Shown: piece by piece, positions 42,704 through 51,654 of the stretch
Layout: every line of letters starts with the position of its first letter
Position numbering within the stretch: the stretch's first letter is position 1
Assembly (NCBI RefSeq): GCF_000515415.1
Contig: NZ_KI911783.1
Coordinates: 6,869,831-6,933,830 of the forward strand
Direction of reading: 5' to 3'
Source: Bradyrhizobium sp. WSM1417
Lineage (GTDB): Bacteria > Pseudomonadota > Alphaproteobacteria > Rhizobiales > Xanthobacteraceae
DNA length: 64,000 bases
Program-made: the position numbers and the translations under genes
The notes under the pieces: model-generated
Told to the model about the DNA's origin: nothing
The model's database searches: none
The model's input: the letters and a program-made list of their open reading frames with translations, nothing else

Positions 42704-43555
42704 ATGGCCTCGATCACGTACCGCAGCGCCGATGTCGACGCATTCAAGGTGGCCTATCGCGAGGCCGGCCTTGTCGGTGCGCCAAAACTCCTGCTGCTGC
42801 ACGGATTCCCCAGCGCAGGCCACATGTTTCGTGACCTCATCCCGCTGCTTGCGGACAGGTTTCATATCGTGGCGCCCGACCTTCCCGGCTTCGGCCAATC
42901 CGACATGCCTTCGCGCGAAAGCTTCCGTTACACGTTCGACAATTTCGCACGCGTGATCGAACGCTTCACCGAAGTGATCGGCTTCGACCGGTTCGCGGTC
43001 TACGTCTTCGACTACGGCGCGCCGACTGGTTTCCGGCTTGCGCTCAGGCACCCCGAGCGGATCACGGCGATCATCTCGCAGAACGGCAACGCCTATGAGG
43101 ATGGCCTTAGCGAGAACTGGACTCCGCTCAAGACCTATTGGCAGGATCCCTCGCCGGCCAATCGCGACGCGCTACGCGCGCTCCTCACGCCGGAAGCGAC
43201 GCGCTGGCAGTACACACATGGCGTTTCCGATCCGATGACCGTGTCACCGGACGGCCAGAATCTCGACAATTTCTACCTTGCGCGCGCAGGCTCGGACGAC
43301 GTGCAGCTCGACCTGTTCGGCGACTACAAGAGCAACGTCGCGCTCTATCCGGCCTTCCAGGAGTATTTCCGCAAGCACACGCCGCCGTTTCTCGCGGTCT
43401 GGGGCAAGAACGACCCATTCTTTATTCCGCCCGGCGCCGAAGCGTTCAAGCGCGACAATCCGAACGCCGTGGTGCAGTTCTTTGACACCGGTCATTTCGC
43501 GTTGGAGACGCATGCGACGGAGATTGCAGACAGCATTCGCGCGTTCTTGACCTAG
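42704..43555 (+). CDS. Alpha/beta hydrolase with Asp nucleophile (epoxide hydrolase / dehalogenase type)
   Basis: The gene encodes 283 residues. HGFPSAGHMF (33-36 oxyanion motif) opens the fold. The elbow VFDYGAP makes Asp103 the nucleophile. Asp237 (GKNDPF) and His264 (DTGHFALETH) complete the probable triad. As in the protein at 7079, an Asp nucleophile suggests epoxide or C-halogen hydrolysis rather than ester cleavage. The ATG at 42704 has GGAGA five bases upstream and is preferred over 42692. It is divergent from a CGNR regulator. A decayed copy of its last residues is found at 46811-46876. Confidence 0.86.
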   Translation: MASITYRSADVDAFKVAYREAGLVGAPKLLLLHGFPSAGHMFRDLIPLLADRFHIVAPDLPGFGQSDMPSRESFRYTFDNFARVIERFTEVIGFDRFAVYVFDYGAPTGFRLALRHPERITAIISQNGNAYEDGLSENWTPLKTYWQDPSPANRDALRALLTPEATRWQYTHGVSDPMTVSPDGQNLDNFYLARAGSDDVQLDLFGDYKSNVALYPAFQEYFRKHTPPFLAVWGKNDPFFIPPGAEAFKRDNPNAVVQFFDTGHFALETHATEIADSIRAFLT

Positions 43556-43694
43556 GAGGAGCAACGGCCATGGCCCATGCGAAACGGGCTCCGGAACGAT
43601 TGAGCATTTTCCTACGGTGTGTTCGCCGCTCTAAAATCCTAAACGCCTATCAGCAGACCCGGTTGATCGAGGACAGCCTCTTGAGGCTCCACAG

Positions 43695-44180
43695 CTAGAG
43701 CGGCAGGATCCGATTCAATAGCTCAAGCAGGGTGCGCTGCTCGGCTTCGCTGAGCGGCACGAGCATCTTCTTGTTGTACGGCTCGGTCAGGCTCGTCGCT
43801 TCGTGGATGAGCTTGGCGCCCTTCGGGGTGAGCACGAGCTCGACGGCGCGGCGATCCGCCTTGGAGCGGTTGCGCTTGATGAAGCCCGACGACTCCAGCT
43901 CATTCAGGATCTTGATCAGATTGGGCAGGCGCAGCCGCAGCAGGCTTGCGAGGCTGCTCGGCGGAACGCCGGGATTGTCGCGAATGACGACGAAGATCGC
44001 ATAGGTCGCGGGGGTCACGCCCAAGGCGGCGAACACTTCGTAGAAGCCCTCGAAGAATTTCAGCTGTGCAAGCCGAAGCATGAAGCCCGGCGTGCGCTGG
44101 AGCGCCTGCAAATTCAACGATTTCTCCGGCTGCTGACCGGACTTCCCCGCGGGTTTCACGAACTCATGTCCTCGAAGCAC
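43695..44180 (-). CDS. MarR family transcriptional regulator
   Basis: The gene encodes 161 residues with the usual winged helix: PPSSLASLLRLRLPNLIKILNELESSGFIKRNRSKADRRAVELVLTPKGAKL. The DRR wing is intact. It is divergent from a binding-protein/P450 pair and probably represses that pair until an aromatic ligand is present, as many MarR proteins of aromatic catabolism do. An AATAG-N13-CTATT repeat in the gap may be its operator. The N-terminal 30 residues are polar and not part of the domain. Confidence 0.9.
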   Translation of the reverse strand: MLRGHEFVKPAGKSGQQPEKSLNLQALQRTPGFMLRLAQLKFFEGFYEVFAALGVTPATYAIFVVIRDNPGVPPSSLASLLRLRLPNLIKILNELESSGFIKRNRSKADRRAVELVLTPKGAKLIHEATSLTEPYNKKMLVPLSEAEQRTLLELLNRILPL

Positions 44181-44216
44181 GGCGGCCCAAGTACCCGCCG
44201 AATTGACTCTCCCGAA

Positions 44217-44239
44217 AATAGATATAAAATATAACTATT
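44217..44239. promoter_or_regulatory. AT-rich inverted repeat, candidate MarR operator
   Basis: AATAG-N13-CTATT with an A/T-only centre (ATATAAAATATAA) lies between the divergent MarR gene and the binding-protein gene. TTGACT at 44203 is a possible -35 element for the rightward promoter. The role is inferred from position. Confidence 0.5.
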
Positions 44240-44276
44240 ATTTAGCGGCACCAAGACCGCCCACGGGAGGGAGACA

Positions 44277-45488
44277 ATGAACAGCAAATTCCTGCATAAA
44301 TTGTGCATTTCGGCCTTGATGCTGGCTGCGGCAGGGCCGGGCTTCGCTCACGACGTGGTGAAGATCGGCGTCCTGAACGACCAGTCGGGGCCGTTCGCGA
44401 GCTACCAAGGCGTAGGCTCCGTCGTCGCCGCCAAGATGGCGGTGGAGGATTTTGGCGGAAAGGCCGGCGGCAAGCCGGTCGAGATCGTCGCGGCGGACCA
44501 TCAGAACAAGACGGACATCGGGATCGGCATCGCGCGGCGCTGGTACGAGAACGACGGCGTGGATGCGATCTTCGACATTCCGAACTCGTCGATCGCGCTT
44601 GCCGTCGCCGGCATGAGCGCCGAGAAGAACAAGGTCTTCGTCGGATCGGGCGCCGGTACGGTGCTGCTGACCGGCGAAAAATGCACGCCGAACACCGTGC
44701 ATTGGACCTACGACACTTATGCCTACGGGCGCGGCGTCGGCAAGGCGATCGTCCAGCAGGGCGGCAAGAAGTGGTTCTTCATCACCGCCGACTACGCCTT
44801 CGGTCACGATCTTGAAAAACAGGCGGCGGAGACCGTCAAAGCGTCCGGCGGCGAGGTGCTCGGCAGCGTCCGGCATCCGCTGGGAACGGCCGACTACGCC
44901 TCTTTCCTGCTCCAGGCGCAGGCGTCAGGCGCAAACGTCGTCGGCTTCGCCAACGCCGGTGACGACACCATCACGTCCATGAAGCAGGCCGCCGAGTTCG
45001 GTCTGACCAAGGACCACAAGCTGGTCGGGTTAATCCTCGGCATGAACGGCCTGCCCGCGCTCGGGCTGAAGTTTGCGCAAGGCGCGCAGATTATGAACCC
45101 GTTCTACTGGGATCTGAACGACGGCACGCGGGCTTTCGCCAAGAGCTTCGCCGAACGCATTCCGTCGAAGGCCTATCCGAACGACATGCAGGCTGGCGTC
45201 TACGCCTCGGTGATTCACTATCTCAAAGCGGTTGACAAGGTCGGCGGTGCCAAGGATGGCAAGGCAGTGGTGGCGGCGATGAAGGAGATGCCGACCGACG
45301 ATCTGCTGTTCGGCAAGGGTCACATCCGCAAGGACGGCCGCAAGATCCATCCGCTCTATCTGCTTCAGGTCAAGGCGCCGGAAGAGTCGACATCGACCTG
45401 GGACCTGCTGAAGGTCGTCGCCACGATCAAGGGGGAGGACGCGTTCCGCCCCGAGAGCGAAGGCCAGTGTGCGCTGACCAAGCAATAG
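44277..45488 (+). CDS. ABC transporter substrate-binding protein, probably for an aromatic acid
   Basis: The gene encodes 403 residues. A signal peptide (about 1-24, ending PGFA) is followed by a Peripla_BP_6 fold: VVKIGVLNDQSGPFASYQGVGSVVAAKMAVEDFGG, DAIFDIPNSSIALAVAGMSAEKN and WFFITADYAFGHDLEKQ. Relatives in Rhodopseudomonas and Bradyrhizobium bind aromatic acids such as benzoate or coumarate derivatives. No permease is adjacent. It lies 16 bases before a CYP199A-like P450, so both are surely in one transcript, and the shared ligand is probably a methoxy- or hydroxy-substituted aromatic acid. This is inference. Confidence 0.88.
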   Translation: MNSKFLHKLCISALMLAAAGPGFAHDVVKIGVLNDQSGPFASYQGVGSVVAAKMAVEDFGGKAGGKPVEIVAADHQNKTDIGIGIARRWYENDGVDAIFDIPNSSIALAVAGMSAEKNKVFVGSGAGTVLLTGEKCTPNTVHWTYDTYAYGRGVGKAIVQQGGKKWFFITADYAFGHDLEKQAAETVKASGGEVLGSVRHPLGTADYASFLLQAQASGANVVGFANAGDDTITSMKQAAEFGLTKDHKLVGLILGMNGLPALGLKFAQGAQIMNPFYWDLNDGTRAFAKSFAERIPSKAYPNDMQAGVYASVIHYLKAVDKVGGAKDGKAVVAAMKEMPTDDLLFGKGHIRKDGRKIHPLYLLQVKAPEESTSTWDLLKVVATIKGEDAFRPESEGQCALTKQ

Positions 45489-45504
45489 CGGACGGGAGCT
45501 GACC

Positions 45505-46683
45505 ATGAGCGGCATTGCATCCAGTCCGGCCGACCCGTTTGCGCCTGATTTCCTGATGGACCCCTATCGTGCCTATGAGGCCCTGCGCGCGCTCGGGCCA
45601 GCGTTCGCGTTGGAGCGCTACGGCGTTTGGGCCATGGCAGGCTATGCCGAAGTCGAGCCGGCCCTGAAGGACTGGAAGACGTTCATCAGCGGCGAGGGTG
45701 TCGGGCTCCACGGGATGAACCCGGCCCTGCCAAAGCCGCTGACGCTCCAGATCGATCCTCCCGACCACGACAAGGGCCGCCGCGTGCTCGGCCGCACCCT
45801 GTCCCCGGGTGTCGCGCGGCGACTGCGCGAGACGTTTCAGAAGGAAGCGGAGAAGAAGGTTTCGGAGCTGATCGACAAGGGCACGTTCGATGCCGTCACC
45901 GATCTCGCCGAGGCCTACCCGATGAAGGTGTTTCCGGACGCGATTGGCATCCGGCCGGATGGCCGCGACAGGCTGCTTGCCTGGAGCACGTTCGTGTTCG
46001 ACAGCTTTGGCCCGGAGAACGAGACGCTGGCAGCGTCACGACAAGCCGGCCTCGCGGCGCAGAGCTGGATCATGGAATGTTGCGCGCGAGATGCGTTGCA
46101 ACCGGACGGGCTTGGCATGATGATCTACCAGGCCGCTGACGAAGGCGAGATCAGCGAGCATGAAGCGACCCATCTGGTGCGCCCGTTCCTCACCGCCGGC
46201 ATCGACACCACCGTCAACGGTATCGGCAATACGCTGCTCGCACTCGCCACTCACCCGGACGAATATCGCAAGCTGCACCACAAGCCGGAGCTGGCGCGCA
46301 ATGCCTTTGAGGAAGGGCTGCGTTACGATTCACCGGTGCAGACGTTCTTCCGCACCACCTCGCGCGATGTCGAGATCGGCGGCGGCGTGATCCCCGCACA
46401 CCGCAAGGTGCTGCTGTTTATGGCGTCCGCCAACCGAGATCCCGCGCGCTGGGACAGACCCGATCGCTTCGACATCGAACGGCTCGCGACCGGGCATGTC
46501 GGTTTTGGCGCCGGCATCCACGCCTGTGTCGGCCAGATGATCGCACGCCTGGAAGGCGAATTGATCTTCGGAGAGCTCGCAAGGCGTGTGAAGACCATCG
46601 AGCTCACGGCAGAGCCGAGGCGCAGGCTCAATAATTCCCTGCGTGGGTTGGAGCGCATGCCGGTGCGGGTGACGGCTGCCTAG
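45505..46683 (+). CDS. Cytochrome P450, CYP199A-like
   Basis: The gene encodes 392 residues. The I-helix motif is AGIDTT (231-236), ExxR is E270/R273, and the heme loop FGAGIHACVG (334-343) has the thiolate Cys341. Stretches such as LARNAFEEGLRYDSPVQTFFRTTSRDVEIGG and NNSLRGLERMPVRV closely resemble CYP199A enzymes of Rhodopseudomonas palustris, recalled from memory. Those demethylate or hydroxylate para-substituted benzoates. It would need a [2Fe-2S] ferredoxin and a reductase encoded elsewhere. Pairing with a periplasmic binding protein and a MarR regulator supports a role in plant-derived aromatic acid use. Confidence 0.92.
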   Translation: MSGIASSPADPFAPDFLMDPYRAYEALRALGPAFALERYGVWAMAGYAEVEPALKDWKTFISGEGVGLHGMNPALPKPLTLQIDPPDHDKGRRVLGRTLSPGVARRLRETFQKEAEKKVSELIDKGTFDAVTDLAEAYPMKVFPDAIGIRPDGRDRLLAWSTFVFDSFGPENETLAASRQAGLAAQSWIMECCARDALQPDGLGMMIYQAADEGEISEHEATHLVRPFLTAGIDTTVNGIGNTLLALATHPDEYRKLHHKPELARNAFEEGLRYDSPVQTFFRTTSRDVEIGGGVIPAHRKVLLFMASANRDPARWDRPDRFDIERLATGHVGFGAGIHACVGQMIARLEGELIFGELARRVKTIELTAEPRRRLNNSLRGLERMPVRVTAA

Positions 46684-46770
46684 CATGATCGGTTCTGATT
46701 GAATCAGAACTCTTGCTGCGAGGGTTTTGTTGACGCGAACCGGAATTCACTTCCCTCGAAAACGCTCTAG
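46682..46770. repeat. Rhizobiales-type intergenic palindromic element
   Basis: The element contains the perfect palindrome GTTCTGATT-G-AATCAGAAC (46692-46710) and a second part ending CTCGAAAACGCTCTAG. Similar short mosaic elements with AGCATGATC ... TCTGATT and ...GCTCTAG ends are common between genes of Rhizobiales. It follows the P450 gene and may serve as a terminator. Confidence 0.7.
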
Positions 46771-46810
46771 TTCCTAGCCGGAGCCATTGCCATCGCCGCC
46801 CCGATCGCGC

Positions 46811-46876
46811 GGGACACTGCAACCGGAGCAGCACGCGAAGGAGATCGCGGACAGCATTCGCGCCTTCCTGACGTAA
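46811..46876 (+). pseudogene. Remnant of an alpha/beta hydrolase C-terminus
   Basis: The frame reads PEQHAKEIADSIRAFLT and then a stop. The hydrolase at 42704 ends ETHATEIADSIRAFLT and a stop. Ten of the last eleven residues before the stop are identical (ATEIADSIRAFLT versus AKEIADSIRAFLT), with base changes mostly in third positions. No start or earlier domain is present, so this is a decayed duplicate or the scar of a deletion. Confidence 0.75.
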
Positions 46877-46898
46877 CGGGGGCTGTCCGCTGCGACGT

Positions 46899-47888
46899 TT
46901 ACGCCGCCAGGCTCCGCTGATCGCGGAATGCGCTGATCGCCATGTGGACGAGATGCAGCTTGCCCTTGACCGCCGGCGATATGTCGAAGGGATATGCGTC
47001 GCTCATCCCGAGCGAGCGGTTGAGCTCGTTGATGCTGCGAGCAAGCGGCATCCACAGGGCCAAAAGTGCCTCGAAGTCGCTCTCGAGATAGGGATCCGTC
47101 AGGGTCTGGCGGGCGCGCTCGTCCAGCGACAACGGCAAACCTGCCAGCGAGTCGAGCGTCGACACGATATGCAGGAAATGCGCGAACGTTTCCGCCCAAT
47201 CCTCCCAGGGGTGGGACGTGGCGTACTCGCTGATGAAGCCGCTTCGGTCGTATGAACGATCGGCGCGGCTGTAATATGAGTTGATCGCGGCCTGATAGTC
47301 CTGCGCCTGGTCACCGAAGATCAGCTTGAACGGCGCCTGGAATGTCGTGCCGTCAACGAGCAGGTCCCAATAGAAATGACCGATCTCGTGCCGGAAATGC
47401 CCGAGCAGCGTACGGTACGGCTCCCGGAACGCCACGCGGCGAGCTTCTCGCTCGACATCGTCGGCCTCCACAAGGTTGAGCGTGATCAGGCCCGAGAGAT
47501 GCCCCGTCAGGATCGGACTGACCTCGTCGGAGAGAATGTCGAAAGCCAATTGTTCGCCGGTGCGCGATGCGAGCGGAAGCCTGAGGCGACCGAGATCATA
47601 GAGAAGACGGCGCTTGGCTTCCTCCATGCGACGCCAGAGCATGATGTTTCTGGTGCTGCCGAGGTTTGGAATCGTGCGCGTGAGGCGGCACGAGCCGCAA
47701 TACCAGTCCGCGCCCTCGACACACCAGTTGCAGCCGATGATCTCGCGGTTACGGCACGCTTGATGGGATGCAAGTTTCGTCATTTCGATGCACGAGGAAT
47801 CGAACGCCAGCTCGGTGCTGCAATTCGCGCACGCGACGTGCTCGAACGAGACAGGATGGCGGCATGACGGGCACTGAAAAAACTTCAC
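46899..47888 (-). CDS. Putative zinc-binding metallopeptidase with N-terminal zinc ribbons
   Basis: The gene encodes 329 residues. The first 70 residues have paired cysteines (C6/C9, C20/C23, C53/C56, C64/C67) forming zinc ribbons. The catalytic region reads LLGHFRHEIGHFYWDLLVDG, with HExxH at H167, E168 and H171. Further on, HPWEDWAETFAHFLHIVSTLDS supplies the likely third metal ligand (Glu/His). This matches the bacterial putative zinc-binding metallopeptidase family (Peptidase_Mx-like). It has no signal peptide and is probably cytoplasmic. Physiological substrates are unknown. Confidence 0.85.
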   Translation of the reverse strand: MKFFQCPSCRHPVSFEHVACANCSTELAFDSSCIEMTKLASHQACRNREIIGCNWCVEGADWYCGSCRLTRTIPNLGSTRNIMLWRRMEEAKRRLLYDLGRLRLPLASRTGEQLAFDILSDEVSPILTGHLSGLITLNLVEADDVEREARRVAFREPYRTLLGHFRHEIGHFYWDLLVDGTTFQAPFKLIFGDQAQDYQAAINSYYSRADRSYDRSGFISEYATSHPWEDWAETFAHFLHIVSTLDSLAGLPLSLDERARQTLTDPYLESDFEALLALWMPLARSINELNRSLGMSDAYPFDISPAVKGKLHLVHMAISAFRDQRSLAA

Positions 47889-47946
47889 GTGGACTGGCCC
47901 CAGACAGACGGCACACCGGAAACCGGCCTGTCAATTCGAGGAACTC

Positions 47947-48153
47947 TTAACTCTTGCGACCGTCGCGGTTGTCGGCGAGCAACGCCCGCTGCGTTCGCAG
48001 CGCGTGCTGCCTCAACAGGCCGGCTCGCTTCGCGCTCAATTGGCTCGATTGAGGCTGCGGCCTTTTCTCAAGGACATTTTCGGAAACAGGTCGACCGGCC
48101 CACGCTCGCTTGGGCTGAACCGCCATGGGGCCGACGTTTCGTTTCCTTGTCAT
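47947..48153 (-). CDS. Possible small basic protein
   Basis: A minus-strand frame gives 68 residues starting MTRKRNVGPMAVQPKRAW and rich in Arg/Lys, with a helical middle (LSAKRAGLLRQHALRTQRALL). The composition is protein-like, but no ribosome site precedes the ATG and no family is recognised. It lies in the 401-bp gap between the metallopeptidase and the secreted hydrolase. Apart from this frame and the hairpin at 48230, the gap holds nothing I can support. Confidence 0.25.
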   Translation of the reverse strand: MTRKRNVGPMAVQPKRAWAGRPVSENVLEKRPQPQSSQLSAKRAGLLRQHALRTQRALLADNRDGRKS

Positions 48154-48229
48154 GGTGTGACAACACCAGATCGTGTGCCGAGTTCCCTTCCTTCGACCGG
48201 CAGGTGATCGAGTTTGGCTCTGCAGATAC

Positions 48230-48264
48230 GACAATGCCGCCGTCGGCATGACGGCGGCATTGTC
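48230..48264. terminator. Perfect 15-bp hairpin, possible bidirectional terminator
   Basis: GACAATGCCGCCGTC-GGCAT-GACGGCGGCATTGTC forms a perfect 15-bp stem with a five-base loop. It lies 26 bases after the stop of the minus-strand gene at 48290. There is no strong T-run on either side, so it may act as a weak terminator or an RNA-stabilising end. Confidence 0.55.
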
Positions 48265-48289
48265 AATTCAGCGGCTTGCGGCGAAGGGG

Positions 48290-49003
48290 TTAATTCCGGG
48301 GAGCCGTTGCTGCCGCCGAGCGCGCCGGCCTGGGGGCGCCGGGTTCGGCAACCGGAGCAGGTGCGCGCGAGCGCATGATTGCAGCGTCGATCTCGGCAAT
48401 CACGCGGCGCTGGATCGCCTCGTTCTTGTCGATCGAGATGTGGCCGACGCCGGACCCGCGGACGTCGACATTGTCGAGCTTGCCGCGAAAACCGTCCGCG
48501 CGCTTCACCGGCTCGCCGGGGCCGTCACCGATATAGATGTTGATGTAGCGCTCCGCGCCGGTCGACAGCTTGGTCTTGAACACGGAGTCGAGCCCGATCG
48601 CGAGTTTCACGGGCACGCCAAGACGGTTGAGCTTGGCGATCATGTCCGGCAGCGCCGTCGCGCCGGAGGAATGCCCCACCAGCACGATGGTCTTGAGCCG
48701 GCCGGCCTTGTAGGCGGTGGCGGCCTCATCGGCGAGCGAGGACCACGACACGAAATTCGAGACGGTCACCGGGATGCCCTGCGCCTGGAGCCGGGCGCCG
48801 ATGGTGTCGAGTCCGAGCGAGAAGATGTTGAGCACGCCGCGGAGCAGGTAGACATGCGTGGTCGCGACCGCAGCCTGGCTCGGCGCCGCCTTAGCGGTGG
48901 TCGGGCTGATGGCAACAGCTGACAGCAGGAGCAGGCCCATCGCCCAGGCACGGAGGGCGGACAACTGGCTGGCGCCAGCGGTGTGACGGCCGTTCGGTCT
49001 CAT
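48290..49003 (-). CDS. Secreted alpha/beta hydrolase-like protein, paralogue of the LysM protein at 40899
   Basis: The gene encodes 237 residues. A signal or anchor segment (about 15-40) is followed by HVYLLRGVLNIFSLGLDTIGARLQAQG and the elbow GHSSGA, which provides the putative nucleophile Ser. The segments YINIYIGDG and VGHISIDKNEAIQRRVIAEI parallel FINIYLSDS and VSHINIEKSDDIHRQIVDMV of the protein at 40899. This one lacks the LysM domain and ends in an Ala/Pro/Arg tail. It is probably a periplasmic hydrolase of the same small family. The acid and base of the triad are not certain. Confidence 0.78.
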   Translation of the reverse strand: MRPNGRHTAGASQLSALRAWAMGLLLLSAVAISPTTAKAAPSQAAVATTHVYLLRGVLNIFSLGLDTIGARLQAQGIPVTVSNFVSWSSLADEAATAYKAGRLKTIVLVGHSSGATALPDMIAKLNRLGVPVKLAIGLDSVFKTKLSTGAERYINIYIGDGPGEPVKRADGFRGKLDNVDVRGSGVGHISIDKNEAIQRRVIAEIDAAIMRSRAPAPVAEPGAPRPARSAAATAPRN

Positions 49004-49284
49004 CGATCTTTTCCCTGGGAATATGCTTCAGCCGGAATCGTAGCCATGGCCTGCTCGCAGACGCAACAAAGAGCCGCGTGAACGACGATCTTAGCAGCAA
49101 GCCGTGACCATCGCGCAACACTTGCCCGAAACCTGCCACGGAAGGGCCTGTTTTGAGGCCATTCTTCTCCGGCTAATTGCAGCCGCGCAAGGGCCTTCCT
49201 ATCTCAGGGCTCCGCTGACCTGCCCCTCCCGGCAGGTTCCAGCCTCCCCTCCCCAGCTTTCGCCCCCTCAGACTTGCGGCCATC

Positions 49285-50204
<920 letters not shown>

Positions 50205-50208
<4 letters not shown>

Positions 50209-50966
50209 ACTACCGGGCTGTCCGCGCCATTTACCTGTTCGAAATGGCGCGCACCTGGCGCACGCTGCTGCAAAGCATCGTGTCGCCGGTGGTCTCGACC
50301 TCGCTGTATTTCGTGGTGTTCGGCGCCGCGATCGGCTCGCGCATCAGCCAGGTCGAGGGCGTCAGCTACGGCACCTTCATCGTGCCGGGCCTGATCATGC
50401 TCTCGGTGCTGACGCAGAGCATCGCCAACGCCTCTTTCGGCATCTACTTCCCGAAATTCACCGGCACGATCTACGAGATCCTGTCGGCGCCGATCTCCTA
50501 TTTCGAGATCGTGCTCGGCTATGTCGGCGCGGCCGCGACCAAATCGATCATCCTCGGCCTGATCATCCTCGCCACGGCCGGACTGTTCGTGCCGCTGCAC
50601 ATCCACCATCCGGTCTGGATGCTGGCCTTCCTGGTGCTGACGGCGGTGACGTTCAGCCTGTTCGGCTTCATCATCGGCATCTGGGCCGACGGATTCGAAA
50701 AGCTGCAGATGATCCCGATGCTGGTGGTGACGCCGTTGACCTTCCTCGGCGGCAGCTTCTATTCCATCGACATGCTGCCGCCCGCCTGGCGCACGGTGGC
50801 GCTGCTCAATCCGGTCGTCTATCTGATCTCCGGCTTCCGATGGAGCTTTTACGAGATCGCGGATGTCAGCATGGCCGTCAGCATCGGCATGACGACGGCG
50901 TTCCTGGTGATCTGCCTGGTCGTGATCTGGTGGATTTTCCGTACGGGATATCGGTTGAAGAACTGA
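50205..50966 (+). CDS. ABC-2 type transporter permease (YadH type)
   Basis: The gene encodes 253 residues with six predicted membrane helices. The family pattern includes [47 protein letters not shown] and [25 protein letters not shown]. It forms the membrane channel for the ATPase whose gene it overlaps by four bases. ABC-2 permeases of this kind export lipids, polysaccharide precursors or drugs. No substrate clue is nearby other than the acylation cluster 1.7 kb downstream. Confidence 0.92.
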
Positions 50967-51012
50967 CCCCGGCCGTCATTCCGGGGCACGCGCGCCCCGG
51001 AATCGCTAGCCA

Positions 51013-51336
51013 CTACCGATAGCAGTGGAAGCGGTTGTATCCATCGTAATAGCCGCGGCAGCGACGGTGGCCGCGATGAGGAATGCCGAACACGCCCTCG
51101 ACTGCCCCCACCGCTCCTCCAACGCCGGCGCCGACCGCGCCACCAACCACGCCGCCGACGGGGCCGGCGATCCGGTTGCCTTCATAAGAACCTTCCTGGG
51201 CGCCCCGAACGATGCCTTGGGCGTGGCCAGGCTGTGGGATGCAGGACAGCGCCGCCAGAACGGCGGCGCCAGCGAAGAGCAGACGGAAAGGCAGACCGGC
51301 CGGCCGAGAGGCGGCGGCGACGCAAACTTTGTTCAT
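51013..51336 (-). CDS. Small glycine-zipper secreted protein
   Basis: The gene encodes about 107 residues. The signal-like N-terminus has AGAAVLAALSCIPQPGHAQG. A glycine-zipper stretch follows (AGPVGGVVGGAVGAGVGGAVGAVEGVFG), then a short Arg/Tyr-rich end (HRRCRGYYDGYNRFHCYR) with two cysteines. Glycine zippers pack in membranes or form oligomers, and such proteins often sit in the outer membrane. The ATG at 51336 has GGGA six bases upstream; 51342 is also possible. The longer open frame upstream is not supported. Function unknown. Confidence 0.72.
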   Translation of the reverse strand: MNKVCVAAASRPAGLPFRLLFAGAAVLAALSCIPQPGHAQGIVRGAQEGSYEGNRIAGPVGGVVGGAVGAGVGGAVGAVEGVFGIPHRGHRRCRGYYDGYNRFHCYR

Positions 51337-51654
51337 CTTCATTCCCAAGGGTAAAACCAGCAGCGGAAGCCGCCGTCCGAGGCGGGTCAATCGCAACTCC
51401 GATGAAGCCAAATGGTTGCGCCATTGTGATGAATTGTCGGCATTATGAACGCATCTCCCGCTCGCGAAAATGTCAGCGTCGCCGCTGGCTTTGCGGCACA
51501 AAGCGGCCTTGCTTACGCCGGGCGTCCCGTTAACGATGGCAATAAGGTTAGCTTTGCAGGCCGCTGGAACGAAAGCCGGATTGCAGGCATAGTGCACGCC
51601 GGGGGACGGAGAGCCGCGGCGCCTAGTGTGAACAGGCCGGAGGCCACAAGTCAG

